Origin: an uncultured Calothrix sp.
Lineage (GTDB): Bacteria > Cyanobacteriota > Cyanobacteriia > Cyanobacteriales > Nostocaceae
NCBI GenBank assembly: GCA_937973965.1
Contig: CALJJQ010000011.1
Span: 1-64,000, forward strand
Length of the DNA: 64,000 bases
Direction of reading: 5' to 3'
The stretch's first letter is position 1, and each line of letters opens with the position of its first letter. The notes under the pieces are model-generated. The model was not told the origin of the DNA. It ran no database searches and saw nothing but the letters and a program-made list of their open reading frames with translations. Shown here piece after piece: positions 9,294 to 18,601 of the stretch. The translations under genes were made by a program, and so were the position numbers.

Positions 9294-10088
9294 TTAACCG
9301 AAACGTCCACCGATGTAATCAGCTGTTTGTTGTTTCGAGGGGTTATTGAAAATAATCTCTGTTTTATCAAACTCGACTAACTCACCCAAATACATAAAAG
9401 CGGTAAAATCAGACACACGAGCCGCTTGTTGCATACTATGGGTGACGATCAAAATTGTCACATGGTTTTTCAATTCACCAATCAACTCTTCAATGCTACC
9501 CGTAGCAATGGGGTCAAGAGCAGAAGTTGGTTCGTCAAACAAAACGATTTCTGGGTCAGCAGCCAAAGCACGAGCAATACACAAACGTTGCTGTTGTCCA
9601 CCGGAAAGAGCAGTACCGGGTTCCTGTAAACGGTCTTTCACTTCATCCCACAACGCAGCACCACGTAAAGCCTTCTCAACTTTTTCATAGACTACAGCCT
9701 TTCTTTTTTCTCCCCGTACCCGTAACCCGTAGGCAACATTTTCAAAGATGGATTTGGGGAAAGGATTTGGCCTTTGAAAAACCATACTGACCCGCATTCT
9801 GACTTCAATCGGGTCGATTTTCGGACTGAGAAGATTTACTCCGTCGGGTTGGAGGGCAATTTCTCCCTTATACTTGTTACCAGGATACAAATCGTGCATC
9901 CGATTAAAGCAGCGTAGCAAGGTGGTTTTACCGCAACCAGAAGGACCAATTAACGCCGTTACTTTTTTATCGTAAATGGGCATCATGATATCCTTGAGGG
10001 CATGTACCTTACCACCGTAGTAGAAATTGAGGTAATTAACTTCAGCCTTCAGGGGTAATTGTTGTGATGAGTCTTTAGTTTCTACCAT
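9294..10088 (-). CDS. pstB: Phosphate ABC transporter ATP-binding protein
   Basis: 264-residue ATPase of the high-affinity phosphate importer PstSCAB, acting at the cytoplasmic face of the inner membrane. All nucleotide-binding motifs are intact: Walker [10 protein letters not shown] (48-56), Q-loop Gln105 in [10 protein letters not shown], signature LSGGQQQRL (161-169), Walker B VLFDEP ending with Glu186, and H-loop His217 in VTHSMQQA. Its ATG overlaps the 3' end of pstA (ATGGTAG), implying translational coupling. Last gene of the operon. Useful as the functional reference for the degenerate paralogue at 13697. Confidence 0.97.
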   Translation of the reverse strand: MVETKDSSQQLPLKAEVNYLNFYYGGKVHALKDIMMPIYDKKVTALIGPSGCGKTTLLRCFNRMHDLYPGNKYKGEIALQPDGVNLLSPKIDPIEVRMRVSMVFQRPNPFPKSIFENVAYGLRVRGEKRKAVVYEKVEKALRGAALWDEVKDRLQEPGTALSGGQQQRLCIARALAADPEIVLFDEPTSALDPIATGSIEELIGELKNHVTILIVTHSMQQAARVSDFTAFMYLGELVEFDKTEIIFNNPSKQQTADYIGGRFG

Positions 10089-10966
10089 TTGATGTTCTTC
10101 CGTAGACGATAGCGAAGATAAATAGCGATACCGTTCATAGCCAAGGTCATAACCACAAGCACAAAACCAGCAGCAGCAGCAGCAGTCTGGAACTCGATCT
10201 GGGGACGGTCAGTCCAGTTGAACATTTGGATGGGTAAAACCGTGTAGGGGTCAAACAGTTTAGTTGGTAAGAAGGCGATAAAACCAACCGCACCAACTAC
10301 AATTAGGGGAGCAGTTTCACCAAATGCTCGTGCAAGGGCAATAATAATCCCGGTGAGAATCGTGCTCAAGGAGTAAGGAAGAATGTGATCCCAAACTGTT
10401 TGCCATTTAGAAGCACCGCAAGCATAGGATGCTTCACGAACGCTACCGGGGATAGCTCGAATGGCCTCACGGGTAGCAACGATAATAACAGGTAGAATTA
10501 GTAAAGCTAGGGTTAAACCAGCCGAGAGGATACTACGGTCAAACTGCAAACCGTAAACAAATAAACCCAAGCCTAAAAGACCATAAATAATTGAGGGTAT
10601 CCCAGCTAAATTAGCGACGTTGATTTCGATTAAATCGGTAAACCAGTTTTTAGGTGCGTATTCTTCCAGGTAGATACCTGCAGCGATTCCCAGGGGAATT
10701 GCTGCTAGAGCGGTGACAAAAATTACGGAGATGCTTCCCACCCAAGCAGCTAAAATACCAGCTTCGAGGGGGTCGCTACTGGGATAGGAAGTTAAAAATT
10801 GCCAATTGAGACGGGGTAGACCATCGAAAAATAAATCGACCATCAATACTAGTAGAGTACTAATCGCAATCAGCATCGACACCAAACCAACGATACTAAA
10901 AAGATGATCTGATTGCTTGTTACGAGCAATCGTTTGGCGAATTTTTTGAATATCTAGACTTGTCAT
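10082..10966 (-). CDS. pstA: Phosphate ABC transporter permease PstA
   Basis: Inner-membrane permease subunit with about six transmembrane segments and the EAA-type cytoplasmic loop ([21 protein letters not shown]) that docks on PstB. The ATG at 10966 is preferred because the pstC stop codon (10968-10970) ends one base before it; the open frame upstream would overlap pstC by about 40 bp. Length about 294 is normal. The order pstS-pstC-pstA-pstB on the minus strand is the classical one. Confidence 0.95.
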   Translation of the reverse strand: MTSLDIQKIRQTIARNKQSDHLFSIVGLVSMLIAISTLLVLMVDLFFDGLPRLNWQFLTSYPSSDPLEAGILAAWVGSISVIFVTALAAIPLGIAAGIYLEEYAPKNWFTDLIEINVANLAGIPSIIYGLLGLGLFVYGLQFDRSILSAGLTLALLILPVIIVATREAIRAIPGSVREASYACGASKWQTVWDHILPYSLSTILTGIIIALARAFGETAPLIVVGAVGFIAFLPTKLFDPYTVLPIQMFNWTDRPQIEFQTAAAAAGFVLVVMTLAMNGIAIYLRYRLRKNIKW

Positions 10967-10967
10967 C

Positions 10968-11909
10968 TCAATAAGCCTCCCGATAACGCTTGGTGAGGAT
11001 ATGGCCGACAATGTTAAAAATCAATGTCATTAACAGCAGAGTGAGACCAACCGCGAAAATGGTTTGATACTCCAAACTGCCATAGGGAATATCCCCCTTA
11101 CTAACGGAAACGATATAAGCAGTCATGGTTTGAGCTGGGTCCATTGGATTCCAGGTCAAATTTGGTTGTCCACCAGCTGCGATCGCTACCACCATTGTCT
11201 CACCAATAGCGCGGGAAATTCCCAAAATATAGGCTGCTGAGATCCCGGAAATTGCAGAAGGTAAAATCACATTGATTGCTGTTTGGAAGCGGGTTGCACC
11301 GGTTGCATAGGAACCTTCCCGCAAATAATCAGGAACGGAACGCATTGCATCTTCACTCAAGGAGCTAATATAGGGAATAATCATGATTCCCATCACAACT
11401 CCTGCACTCAACATATTTGAGAAGGGTAACTCAGGTAAGATCACCTGTAACAATGGGGTGACAAACAGTAAGGCAAAGTAACCGTAAACAACCGTAGGAA
11501 CACCAGCTAACAATTCTAAAGCTGGTTTAACTACTTCCCGTACTGTGACTGGGGCAAATTCACTCAAGTAAACAGCTGCAATTGTTCCCAAGGGAATAGC
11601 CACACACAAAGCGACAAAAGTAGTCACTAAAGTCCCAGAAATCAACGTAATGATCCCGAAGTGTTTATCCTCAAATAAAGGTGTCCACTGGGTATCTGTG
11701 AAAAACTGCCAAATGCTGACTTCGTCGGCATGTTGGTAGAAAAACTGGAAAGTTTCGTAAACTAAGATAGAGAGAATCCCGATCGTAATTGCTACGGATG
11801 AAAAAGCTGCGAGAAATAAAATAAATTCAATCCCTTTTTCCCGGATATCCCGCAATGCCTTGGGAGACAGTGCAGTTGTTTGAGGTTTTTTTACAGATGT
11901 TCTAGCCAC
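10968..11909 (-). CDS. pstC: Phosphate ABC transporter permease PstC
   Basis: 313 residues with six predicted membrane spans and the permease loop SEDAMRSVPDYLREGSYATGAT. It forms the translocation pore with PstA. GTG start at 11909 supported by an AAGGA ribosome site eight bases upstream. A 353-bp structured spacer separates it from pstS, which fits the common need for far more PstS than permease; the two genes are nevertheless on the same strand without an obvious separate promoter. Confidence 0.95.
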   Translation of the reverse strand: MARTSVKKPQTTALSPKALRDIREKGIEFILFLAAFSSVAITIGILSILVYETFQFFYQHADEVSIWQFFTDTQWTPLFEDKHFGIITLISGTLVTTFVALCVAIPLGTIAAVYLSEFAPVTVREVVKPALELLAGVPTVVYGYFALLFVTPLLQVILPELPFSNMLSAGVVMGIMIIPYISSLSEDAMRSVPDYLREGSYATGATRFQTAINVILPSAISGISAAYILGISRAIGETMVVAIAAGGQPNLTWNPMDPAQTMTAYIVSVSKGDIPYGSLEYQTIFAVGLTLLLMTLIFNIVGHILTKRYREAY

Positions 11910-12007
11910 TATTCTTCCTTAATATGATGCGAATAGTTAGTATTTGCTTGATTTAACAGTTGGCTGTTAACGGTTGACTGAAAAATCTCAACAAAACTAT
12001 TTATTTG

Positions 12008-12077
12008 TTGGATTCCCCAAACCTACCTGGAAAAGTTAGAGGTCAAAAACCTCCTCCCGACTTTTCCCGGAATCCAA
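12008..12077 (-). repeat. Nested stem-loop I in the pstS-pstC spacer
   Basis: Outer arms TTGGATTCC (12008-12016) and GGAATCCAA (12069-12077) enclose a second pair GGAAAAGT/ACTTTTCC and an inner hairpin AGAGGT-CAAAA-ACCTC. The pairs are all in register, so the transcribed RNA would form one long branched or bulged stem between pstS and pstC. Likely an RNA-stability or attenuation element, or an inserted palindromic repeat. Confidence 0.65.
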
Positions 12078-12080
12078 AAT

Positions 12081-12179
12081 CATCAAAAATTTTTCCCCTG
12101 GAGTTATTCTCCTCTTGGACGGAACCCCCCTCTTTCCCGTATGTGCAAGAAAAAAGGGGGGTAGCCGTAATTTTTGATG
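12081..12179 (-). repeat. Nested stem-loop II in the pstS-pstC spacer
   Basis: Arms CATCAAAAATT (12081-12091) and AATTTTTGATG (12169-12179) are perfect complements over 11 bp. Inside are a small GGAG/CTCC hairpin near 12100 and a strong stem ACCCCCCTCTTT against AAAAAAGGGGGGT (about 12124-12162). It follows the pstS stop on the transcribed strand and could act as a partial terminator or 3' stabiliser of pstS mRNA. The plus-strand frame over this region is not a gene. Confidence 0.65.
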
Positions 12180-12262
12180 GACTGATAGCCGAGGTAAAAT
12201 GCACCCATTACATTCAGTCGGGAAAATTTGTCTATAAACACACACAAAAACTATCCCGAAAA

Positions 12263-13252
12263 TTAGTTTTTGGGACGCACTAACAATTCCTGAATTTTCA
12301 CACCGATTTTCTCTTTACCACCGAAGACTGTACCGGTTTGCTTCTGATTGAAACGGTTTAAAATGGTGGCGTAAGCAGTGCTAGGTAGGGCTACGTATTT
12401 AACTTTCTTGTTGATGGCAACAGCGTTTTTGAGATAATAAGTTACAAAATCCTTGACTCCTGGTTTGTCAGCAGATTTTAGGTTAACGTAGATGAAGATG
12501 GGACGAGATAATGGAGTATACTTACCACTTCTAATGTTAGCTTCGGTAGGAGCCACACCGTCAATGGTTACATATCTGAGCTTGCTCTTGTTTTCTTCGT
12601 AGTAAGCAACACCAAAGTAACCTAAACCACCGCGATCACGAGCAACACCGTTTACAGTCACGTTGTCGTCTTCGGTTGCAGTATAGTCACCACGACTCGA
12701 TTTGGATTTACCAACAATGGCTTCGGTGAAGTAATCGAAGGTTCCAGAGTTGGTTCCAGCACCAAATAATCTCAGGGGAACATTGGGGAAACCAGCGCGA
12801 ACTTGGCTCCAGTTAGTGATTTTACCTTGAGCTGCGGGTTCCCAAATTTTCTTGAGTTCGGCAACGGTCAAGTTTTTAGCCCAAGTATTTTGAGGGTTAA
12901 TAACAACTGTCAAACCATCGTAAGCAACAGGAAGCTCGATAAATTTGATACCAGCTTTTTCACAATCGGCAATTTCTTTGGCAAGAATGGGACGAGAAGC
13001 GTTGGAAATGTCAGTTTCCCCACGGCAGAATTTCTTGAAACCACCACCAGTGCCGGAAACACCCACGGTAACGCGGGTTTTACCACCGGTAGTCTTGGTG
13101 AATCCCTCTGCTGCTGCTTCGGTCAAGGGGAAAACGGTGCTGGAACCATCTACTTTCACAACGCTTTGAGACAGGGCAGCAGGAACCGCAATGGAGATGC
13201 TAGCTGCAACTGCGGCAGCTGTACCTAATAATTTTACTTTCAAACTGTTCAC
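12263..13252 (-). CDS. pstS: Periplasmic phosphate-binding protein
   Basis: Binds orthophosphate in the periplasm and hands it to PstCA. From the GTG at 13252 the protein begins with a Sec signal peptide (basic NSLKVK, then a hydrophobic core ending PAALSQS). The mature part has the phosphate-binding signatures [38 protein letters not shown], and [12 protein letters not shown]. The GTG at 13252 is chosen because AGGAG (minus strand, 13264-13260) lies seven bases before it; the frame runs upstream to 13294 through that site. About 329 residues. Preceded by a Pho box at 13384-13402. Confidence 0.95.
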   Translation of the reverse strand: MNSLKVKLLGTAAAVAASISIAVPAALSQSVVKVDGSSTVFPLTEAAAEGFTKTTGGKTRVTVGVSGTGGGFKKFCRGETDISNASRPILAKEIADCEKAGIKFIELPVAYDGLTVVINPQNTWAKNLTVAELKKIWEPAAQGKITNWSQVRAGFPNVPLRLFGAGTNSGTFDYFTEAIVGKSKSSRGDYTATEDDNVTVNGVARDRGGLGYFGVAYYEENKSKLRYVTIDGVAPTEANIRSGKYTPLSRPIFIYVNLKSADKPGVKDFVTYYLKNAVAINKKVKYVALPSTAYATILNRFNQKQTGTVFGGKEKIGVKIQELLVRPKN

Positions 13253-13383
13253 AAGGATACTCCTAGTTGAGACTTTTCGTTTCCGCGCAATCACACCACC
13301 CCTAGAATCTCCGTATTTGGTTAAGAATTAATTATTTTTTTAACTACCATACTTAAACTTTTAGCTAAAAAATGCTTATAATA

Positions 13384-13402
13384 TGGTTAATTACAGGTTA
13401 AG
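13384..13402 (-). promoter_or_regulatory. Pho box upstream of pstS
   Basis: On the minus strand two 8-bp direct repeats, CTTAACCT and ATTAACCA, are separated by three bases (GTA), giving the 11-bp period of PhoB/SphR sites in cyanobacteria. The position is about 130 bp before the pstS start. A further single CTTAACCA lies closer to the gene near 13318. Motif match seen directly; binding of the response regulator is inference. Confidence 0.75.
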
Positions 13403-13528
13403 CTGTTTCTCCAGTTGATTTTCCAATTTTTCCGACAAAATGCAATAAAACCTAGTTGTTTTAAATTTATATATCCGTTAATTTGTGATTGCGTGATAAC
13501 AATTTGATTAGAAATTGTCGCTGGATGT

Positions 13529-13566
13529 ACTAATTAATTCATCTTCGCAAAGATGGATGAGTTAGT
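13529..13566. repeat. 17-bp hairpin between Pho box and PstB paralogue
   Basis: Arms 13529-13545 and 13550-13566 pair over 17 positions with three G.T wobbles around a CGCA loop. It sits about 130 bp upstream of the paralogue start and lacks a T tract. It may be a 5' leader structure of the plus-strand gene. Confidence 0.55.
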
Positions 13567-13696
13567 GAATCATGATTATCAGACAAAATGTAATATCGAA
13601 AACAAAATTACATCTGTCTCGATGCAGTTTATGTGGCTGTATTCAAAATAAATAAACCGCAGTTTTTTTAGATAATTTTCATTCTTTATAGCCAAA

Positions 13697-14497
13697 ATGA
13701 ACAACTTAAAAATTGCTTTAAAAGTTGAAAATCTAAGTGTTTTCTATGGAGAAAGACAAATTCTCCAGAATGTTTCCCTAGACTTTTATGAAAATCAAGT
13801 AACTGTCCTATTTGGGTATACCAACTCTGGTAAATCAACTTTATTAAAAGCATTAAATCGATTGATTGAGTTAGAAACATCGGTAAGATATGAGGGTAAA
13901 ATAGAATTTTTTGGGCAAAACATTCTGACGCGGAGAACTAATATCAACCGCTTACGTCGGCAAATAGGAATGATTTTTCCTACACCAAATACTTTTCCCA
14001 TGAGTATTTATGATAATGTCATATATGGAGTCAAATTAATCGGTTGGTATCCCAAACAGGAATTAAATTTGATTGTTGAAGTAGCCTTACGTCGAGTAGG
14101 TTTGTGGGATGAAGTCAAAAATAGATTGCATCAACCTGCCAATGATTTATCCTTACTACAGCAACAATTGTTGTGCATTGCTAGAGCTTTAGCCTTACAA
14201 CCCAAAGTTCTCATTATGGATGAACCTTGTATGAGTATTGGTATGGTTAAAAGTATCCGTATAGAAGAACTGATTCATTGTCTAAGACAGGATTTAACTA
14301 TTATTATTGCCACCCAAAATCCCCAATTTGCATTACGGGTATCTGATTTCATTGCTGTTATGGATGTGGATAGTAATATTGGTGGGTTGGCTGAATTTAA
14401 TTCCACACTTCAATTTGTGCAGAAGGGTTTAGAAAGCAAGAAGGATGAACAAGCTTATAACTTATATAATTTACCAGTTTATAATCGGAAGTTTTAG
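13697..14497 (+). CDS. Degenerate PstB paralogue (predicted pseudo-ATPase)
   Basis: 266 residues aligning end to end with PstB (KNRL-HQP, IARALA, RVSDF all shared), yet most catalytic motifs are altered. Walker A survives as GYTNSGKST (40-48) and Walker B keeps Asp175-Glu176. But the Q-loop Gln is Pro95, the ABC signature LSGGQ reads LSLLQ (151-155), the D-loop SALD is lost (MSIGM), and the H-loop His is Gln207. The last 40 residues diverge completely. The frame has no stop or frameshift, so the gene may be maintained for a non-transport role such as signalling or inhibition of the pst system, or it may be in early decay. It is divergent from pstS with about 440 bp between. Confidence 0.8.
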   Translation: MNNLKIALKVENLSVFYGERQILQNVSLDFYENQVTVLFGYTNSGKSTLLKALNRLIELETSVRYEGKIEFFGQNILTRRTNINRLRRQIGMIFPTPNTFPMSIYDNVIYGVKLIGWYPKQELNLIVEVALRRVGLWDEVKNRLHQPANDLSLLQQQLLCIARALALQPKVLIMDEPCMSIGMVKSIRIEELIHCLRQDLTIIIATQNPQFALRVSDFIAVMDVDSNIGGLAEFNSTLQFVQKGLESKKDEQAYNLYNLPVYNRKF

Positions 14498-14589
14498 GTG
14501 AGAATACAGGATAGATAATACAGGAGATAGGGATGAAACTTGTGGTATTTAAGTCCCTAACTTCAGGTGAAATCAACGGATTTTAAACG

Positions 14590-14646
14590 CTGTAATCTTC
14601 TTGAGTCAAAGATTTTGGAAATTCAGGTTCAAAGTAACCTCTGAGA
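14590..14646 (+). repeat. Repeat R3, copy 1 (two-hairpin repeat)
   Basis: About 55 bp shared in direct orientation with 36794-36871 and 52680-52758. Core elements are TTGAGTCAAAGATTTT and a small stem AGGTTC-loop-AACCT. No coding potential. Confidence 0.65.
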
Positions 14647-14847
14647 GAATGTTAAAAAATCGGAAAGTTTCTCAAAACCTCTCTCAGTGTGTTACTCAAA
14701 AAATGTTGGCTGTTCGAGCGTGCTTTTAGTTGGGTAATGGGATGTCGGCGATTGGTCAGAGACTATGAGCTATTACCCAAAATATCAGAGACTTTTATTT
14801 ATATTTACCTTGTGAAATTGAGCATTTTAGACGATACCCCCAGTAGT

Positions 14848-14943
14848 CTATGTGATTAAATTTAAATGTTTGTAGTTGGGCTTTAGCCCTCTTATTGAGC
14901 GATAAATCGCAACTACGAACCCATCAAAATTAATCACATGTAG
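14848..14943. repeat. Cruciform-like palindromic element with internal hairpins
   Basis: Outer arms CTATGTGATTAAATTT (14848-14863) and AAAATTAATCACATGTAG (14926-14943) are near-complementary. Inside, GTAGTTG pairs with CAACTAC and encloses two hairpins, GGGC-TTTA-GCCC and GCGAT-AA-ATCGC. The design is that of MITE-like or REP-like relics common in cyanobacterial spacers. The rest of 14498-15063 holds repeat R3 copy 1 and no gene. Confidence 0.6.
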
Positions 14944-15063
14944 TATTATTTCCGAATAGAGCGATCGCTCTATTCGGAATGCTGTTTACCTACCTGTTCA
15001 TGAAAGCTGAAATTCTAATTTTGACGTTAACGTTAGTTTTGCCAAGTTTGTGGTTTACTGGTA

Positions 15064-18000
15064 TTATTTACTAACACCAGCTAGGGGGAAAATAATTTCC
15101 TCCAGGGTGCGAACTAACTCTTGTTCATTATAGGGTTTAGAGAAATAAGCTCGCGCACCCAATTGCATAGCTAGCTGTCGGTGCTTGTCGCTGCTACGGG
15201 AAGTTAACATGGCAACAGGGATATCCCGTAAATCCGTATTCGCTTTCACCCTTCCTAAAAATCCGTAACCGTCCACCCTTGGCATTTCAATATCGCAAAT
15301 CACAGCTTGAACCTGTAAACCATTTTGCAACTTTTCAATGGCATCCTGTCCATCTTTGGCTTGTTCAACTAGATAACCAGCTTTTTCCAAAGTTAGTGCG
15401 AGGAAGCGACGTACATTAATTGAGTCATCGACAATGAGAATAGTACCTTTTTGATTTTTGGGTGTTTCCTTGGTTTGATTGGGAATTGCACCAAGGAAAG
15501 CGTGTTGTAACTTGGCGGATGGTAACTGTTGGTTGCGGGGAGTACGGTCCTGGGTAGCGATCGCATACAACAATTCAGTCGCGTTTACCAAGGGGACAAC
15601 CCGACCATCACCCAAGATTGTGCAATTGTTGAATCCGGGGGGAAGGCTAATAGTTCCTTCCACAACCCTCACCGCAACTTCTTGTTCACCCCAGGTTCGA
15701 TCGACAAGTAAACCCACAGGTTGATTATTGTTGTAGATTAATAATACAGATTCGGCGTTAATCGCTGCGGAGGTTTCCAGGTTGGGGTTGTCGTAACGGG
15801 GACAGTTAAATTCTAAGTATTTGTGCAAGCGAATTAGGGGAATAGTCGTCCCTTGCCAAGGAATTACCTCACCGCTACCCATTGGTACAACTTGTTCTGG
15901 TTGTAATAAAAATATCTCCGATACCACATCGGTGGGTAAAGCGAGTAGCATCATATTGCTTTCTACTAGTAATACCCGTGCAACCGAGAGGGTAAAGGGT
16001 ACGGAAAGGGTGAAGGTTGTTCCCTTTCCAGGAACGGTTTCCACTTTGATATCCCCGCGGATATTTTTCAGGTTATTACGCACCACATCCATCCCCACAC
16101 CCCGTCCCGATAGGGAAGTTACTTGTTCGGAGGTGGTAAATCCCGGTTCAAAGATTAATGATAATAATTCATCATCGGTAGCTTGAGCAAGAAGGGAAGC
16201 ATCTAAACCCATTTTGAGAGCGCGATCGCGAATTTTGTCCAGGGAAATACCTCGACCATCGTCCCGTACACGAATAACGGTACGGTTTCCTTGGTGTGAT
16301 GCTTTGATTTCAATTAATCCCTGTTCCGGTTTACCGAGACGACGACGTGTTTGCGGGTCTTCAATTCCGTGGTCAAAGGCATTCCGCAACAAGTGCATTA
16401 ATGGGTCATTTAAGGCTTCCAGGATGTTACGCTCAATTAAAATAGAACTACCTTCCACCTGAAGTTGTACTGATTTGCCGTATTCAACCCCCAAATCCCG
16501 TAAAGCGCGGGGGAATCGATCCACCACATCGGAAAGGGGACGCATCCGCACCTGGGTTAATTTGCGTTGAATTTGTTTAGAGGTCTTATTTAATTTGCGA
16601 GCAATATTATCGGTGTCATCTAAACTTAATTGCAAATCGGTGGTGACTTCCTGTACCTGGACAATTGTTTCCATCACTTCCTGGGACAGCAGGTTTAAAT
16701 CGTTGTAACGATCCATTTCCAAACTGTCAAATCCGTGGGAACTAGTTTCTGCATGAAAGTCACTAAATAATGCACCACTACCCGGATTGATTTCCGATAA
16801 TTCCGTTTGGAAGGAGATGGCTTGAGTAGCAATTTTATCGTAGCTGGTACGTAACTGTTGGTTTTCCCGCTCCAGGGTTTGCACCCGATCACTTAAATTG
16901 CGGATCAGTTTGCGCATCCTTTCCAGCTGCAAGTTTAAGCCGTTGCGCTGAACAATTAACTCCCCAAATAGGTCATTAATTTGTTCCAATTGCCGACTGG
17001 ACACCCGTACCGTATTTTCTGCGCTTTCCCGTTCCTTAATCGGTTGACTGGATTGGTAGGATAAATCGGTAACGGGGGTATATTCTGCACTGGCAATATT
17101 ATCAACCGTAGGTAGGGATGCAGCTACCAACTCCTGGGGAACCACTTTCTCTACAACCGTGGATTCCTCCAACTCGGTCTTTGAGACCTCCCCAACTGGT
17201 GTTATACTCAATTCCGGATTGGCAAAACTTTCCGTAGATATGGCTTCGACAGTAAATTCCGGTAATTCCACCTGGAACTCTGTTGTTTCCTCCTGTTCGG
17301 CGAAGGCTGCTTCTAAAGCGGCAAAGTCAGTGGAAATCAAATCCGGATCAAACCAAGACTGATTTTCATCATCAACAAGGGGTGACTCCTCAACAAAAAC
17401 ACTTTCCGGGAAATTATTTGTAGTCAGATGTTCTGAATCATCCTGAATCTGGGGTAAAGATAACCCTTGCCAATCCAAATCACGGGGTATTTGATCCAGT
17501 TGGTTTGTTAGCACTAACGCCTGTACCCGCCGCCAAGTATCTAAAGCAACACGGGCTAATTCCTCAACTTGACTTGCCTCCACCACCTCCAAGTAACGTG
17601 CCACCGCCCCACACAAATCGGTAAACGCCCCTAACTGCAACATTTCCCCCAATCCACCCAATTCAGCCGCCATAATTGCCACCTCTTCCTTCAGGCAGGG
17701 CTGTTGAGTATCATTCAGCACAGACTCCAGACGTTGCAGACACCCTTCCACCTCCGTTTCAAACAACAGAGGAATAATATCTTGCTCATCCTCTGGAGAT
17801 AACAGCGTCGAAGCATCTTCAGGGGTCGGGTCACCCAGTTGAGTGTGCAACTCGCGAAAAATCGGATTGCATTGCTGTTCTAGCCATTGGGGACTAGGTT
17901 CATAACCTTGACCGTGCAATTCCACAATTTGGCGCAGACAATCAACCCCAGACAAAAGTAAACTCTGCACCTGGGCATCAATAGTATAACGTTTGGTTTT

Positions 18001-18234
18001 TAATACCTTGAAGGAATCTTCGAGACGGTGGGCAAAATCACTCAAGGTGCGAAAACCCATCATTCCCGCTCCACCCTTAATTGAGTGAGCTGCACGCATC
18101 GCTCCATTGATTTTTTCCACCTCAATTCGACCTGTGCTATCAATCTCTAATAACACCCTTTCCAAGGTATCAATGTAATCCGTTGCTTCCTCCAGAAATT
18201 GCATCTGGATTTCATACTCTTTATCCTGTGCCAT
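15064..18234 (-). CDS. CheA-type hybrid histidine kinase with C-terminal receiver (PixL/HmpE-like)
   Basis: 1056-residue chemotaxis kinase. Order of domains: HPt (1-110) with phospho-acceptor His50 in MRAAHSIKGGAGMMGF; a long acidic linker (about 260-400); dimerisation helices and HATPase (about 420-760) with LRNAFDHGIEDP, DDGRGI and GRGVGMD; a CheW-like domain (about 760-900); and a receiver (about 930-1050) with the phospho-Asp in VICDIEMP. This architecture is that of PixL/TaxAY/HmpE in cyanobacterial phototaxis and hormogonium motility. Last gene of the five-gene operon, separated from the receptor gene by a 367-bp spacer containing a MITE. Confidence 0.93.
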   Translation of the reverse strand: MAQDKEYEIQMQFLEEATDYIDTLERVLLEIDSTGRIEVEKINGAMRAAHSIKGGAGMMGFRTLSDFAHRLEDSFKVLKTKRYTIDAQVQSLLLSGVDCLRQIVELHGQGYEPSPQWLEQQCNPIFRELHTQLGDPTPEDASTLLSPEDEQDIIPLLFETEVEGCLQRLESVLNDTQQPCLKEEVAIMAAELGGLGEMLQLGAFTDLCGAVARYLEVVEASQVEELARVALDTWRRVQALVLTNQLDQIPRDLDWQGLSLPQIQDDSEHLTTNNFPESVFVEESPLVDDENQSWFDPDLISTDFAALEAAFAEQEETTEFQVELPEFTVEAISTESFANPELSITPVGEVSKTELEESTVVEKVVPQELVAASLPTVDNIASAEYTPVTDLSYQSSQPIKERESAENTVRVSSRQLEQINDLFGELIVQRNGLNLQLERMRKLIRNLSDRVQTLERENQQLRTSYDKIATQAISFQTELSEINPGSGALFSDFHAETSSHGFDSLEMDRYNDLNLLSQEVMETIVQVQEVTTDLQLSLDDTDNIARKLNKTSKQIQRKLTQVRMRPLSDVVDRFPRALRDLGVEYGKSVQLQVEGSSILIERNILEALNDPLMHLLRNAFDHGIEDPQTRRRLGKPEQGLIEIKASHQGNRTVIRVRDDGRGISLDKIRDRALKMGLDASLLAQATDDELLSLIFEPGFTTSEQVTSLSGRGVGMDVVRNNLKNIRGDIKVETVPGKGTTFTLSVPFTLSVARVLLVESNMMLLALPTDVVSEIFLLQPEQVVPMGSGEVIPWQGTTIPLIRLHKYLEFNCPRYDNPNLETSAAINAESVLLIYNNNQPVGLLVDRTWGEQEVAVRVVEGTISLPPGFNNCTILGDGRVVPLVNATELLYAIATQDRTPRNQQLPSAKLQHAFLGAIPNQTKETPKNQKGTILIVDDSINVRRFLALTLEKAGYLVEQAKDGQDAIEKLQNGLQVQAVICDIEMPRVDGYGFLGRVKANTDLRDIPVAMLTSRSSDKHRQLAMQLGARAYFSKPYNEQELVRTLEEIIFPLAGVSK

Positions 18235-18447
18235 GCCCTATTCCCTAGTCTCTAGTCGTTAATTAAATTAGTTAGGGTTCACTTGTACCAGTTCACAATT
18301 TATTCAAGTCTCGCCTGACTTAAACTCTATTTACCTGCTGCAATTGATGATTTTGCTAATTGGTATTCTTTTGTTGTAGCCTAACTAACAGCGAACCACA
18401 CATTTCTTGGATAGGGAACCGAAATTAACAGTCTGTTAGCTCTAGAA

Positions 18448-18538
18448 GGCGTTGCTGATTTATGGGATGATTTAGCTTAATTTTGAACGAAATACTCATA
18501 GTTTCAGCCTCTGTTTCATCCCGCATTTATGCAATGCC
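18448..18538 (+). mobile_element. 91-bp MITE-like element, copy A
   Basis: Imperfect terminal inverted repeats: left end GGCGTTGCTGATTTATGGG, and right end reading inward as GGCATTGCATAAATGCGGG. It is flanked by an exact 8-bp direct repeat CTCTAGAA (18440-18447 and 18539-18546), as expected for a target duplication. A second, inverted copy of exactly 91 bp is at 37324-37414. It lies between the receptor and CheA genes. The parental transposase is not in this window. Confidence 0.8.
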
Positions 18539-18601
18539 CTCTAGAATTATGAAAATTTAACGGTAAACAGTTAACTGTCAACAGATTCCCTTCCCATCTA
18601 A

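Noticed and set aside
12005-12283. 92-codon plus-strand frame in the pstS-pstC spacer
   Set aside because: It lies over the two nested stem-loops and reads antisense to the operon; the structure explains it better than coding.
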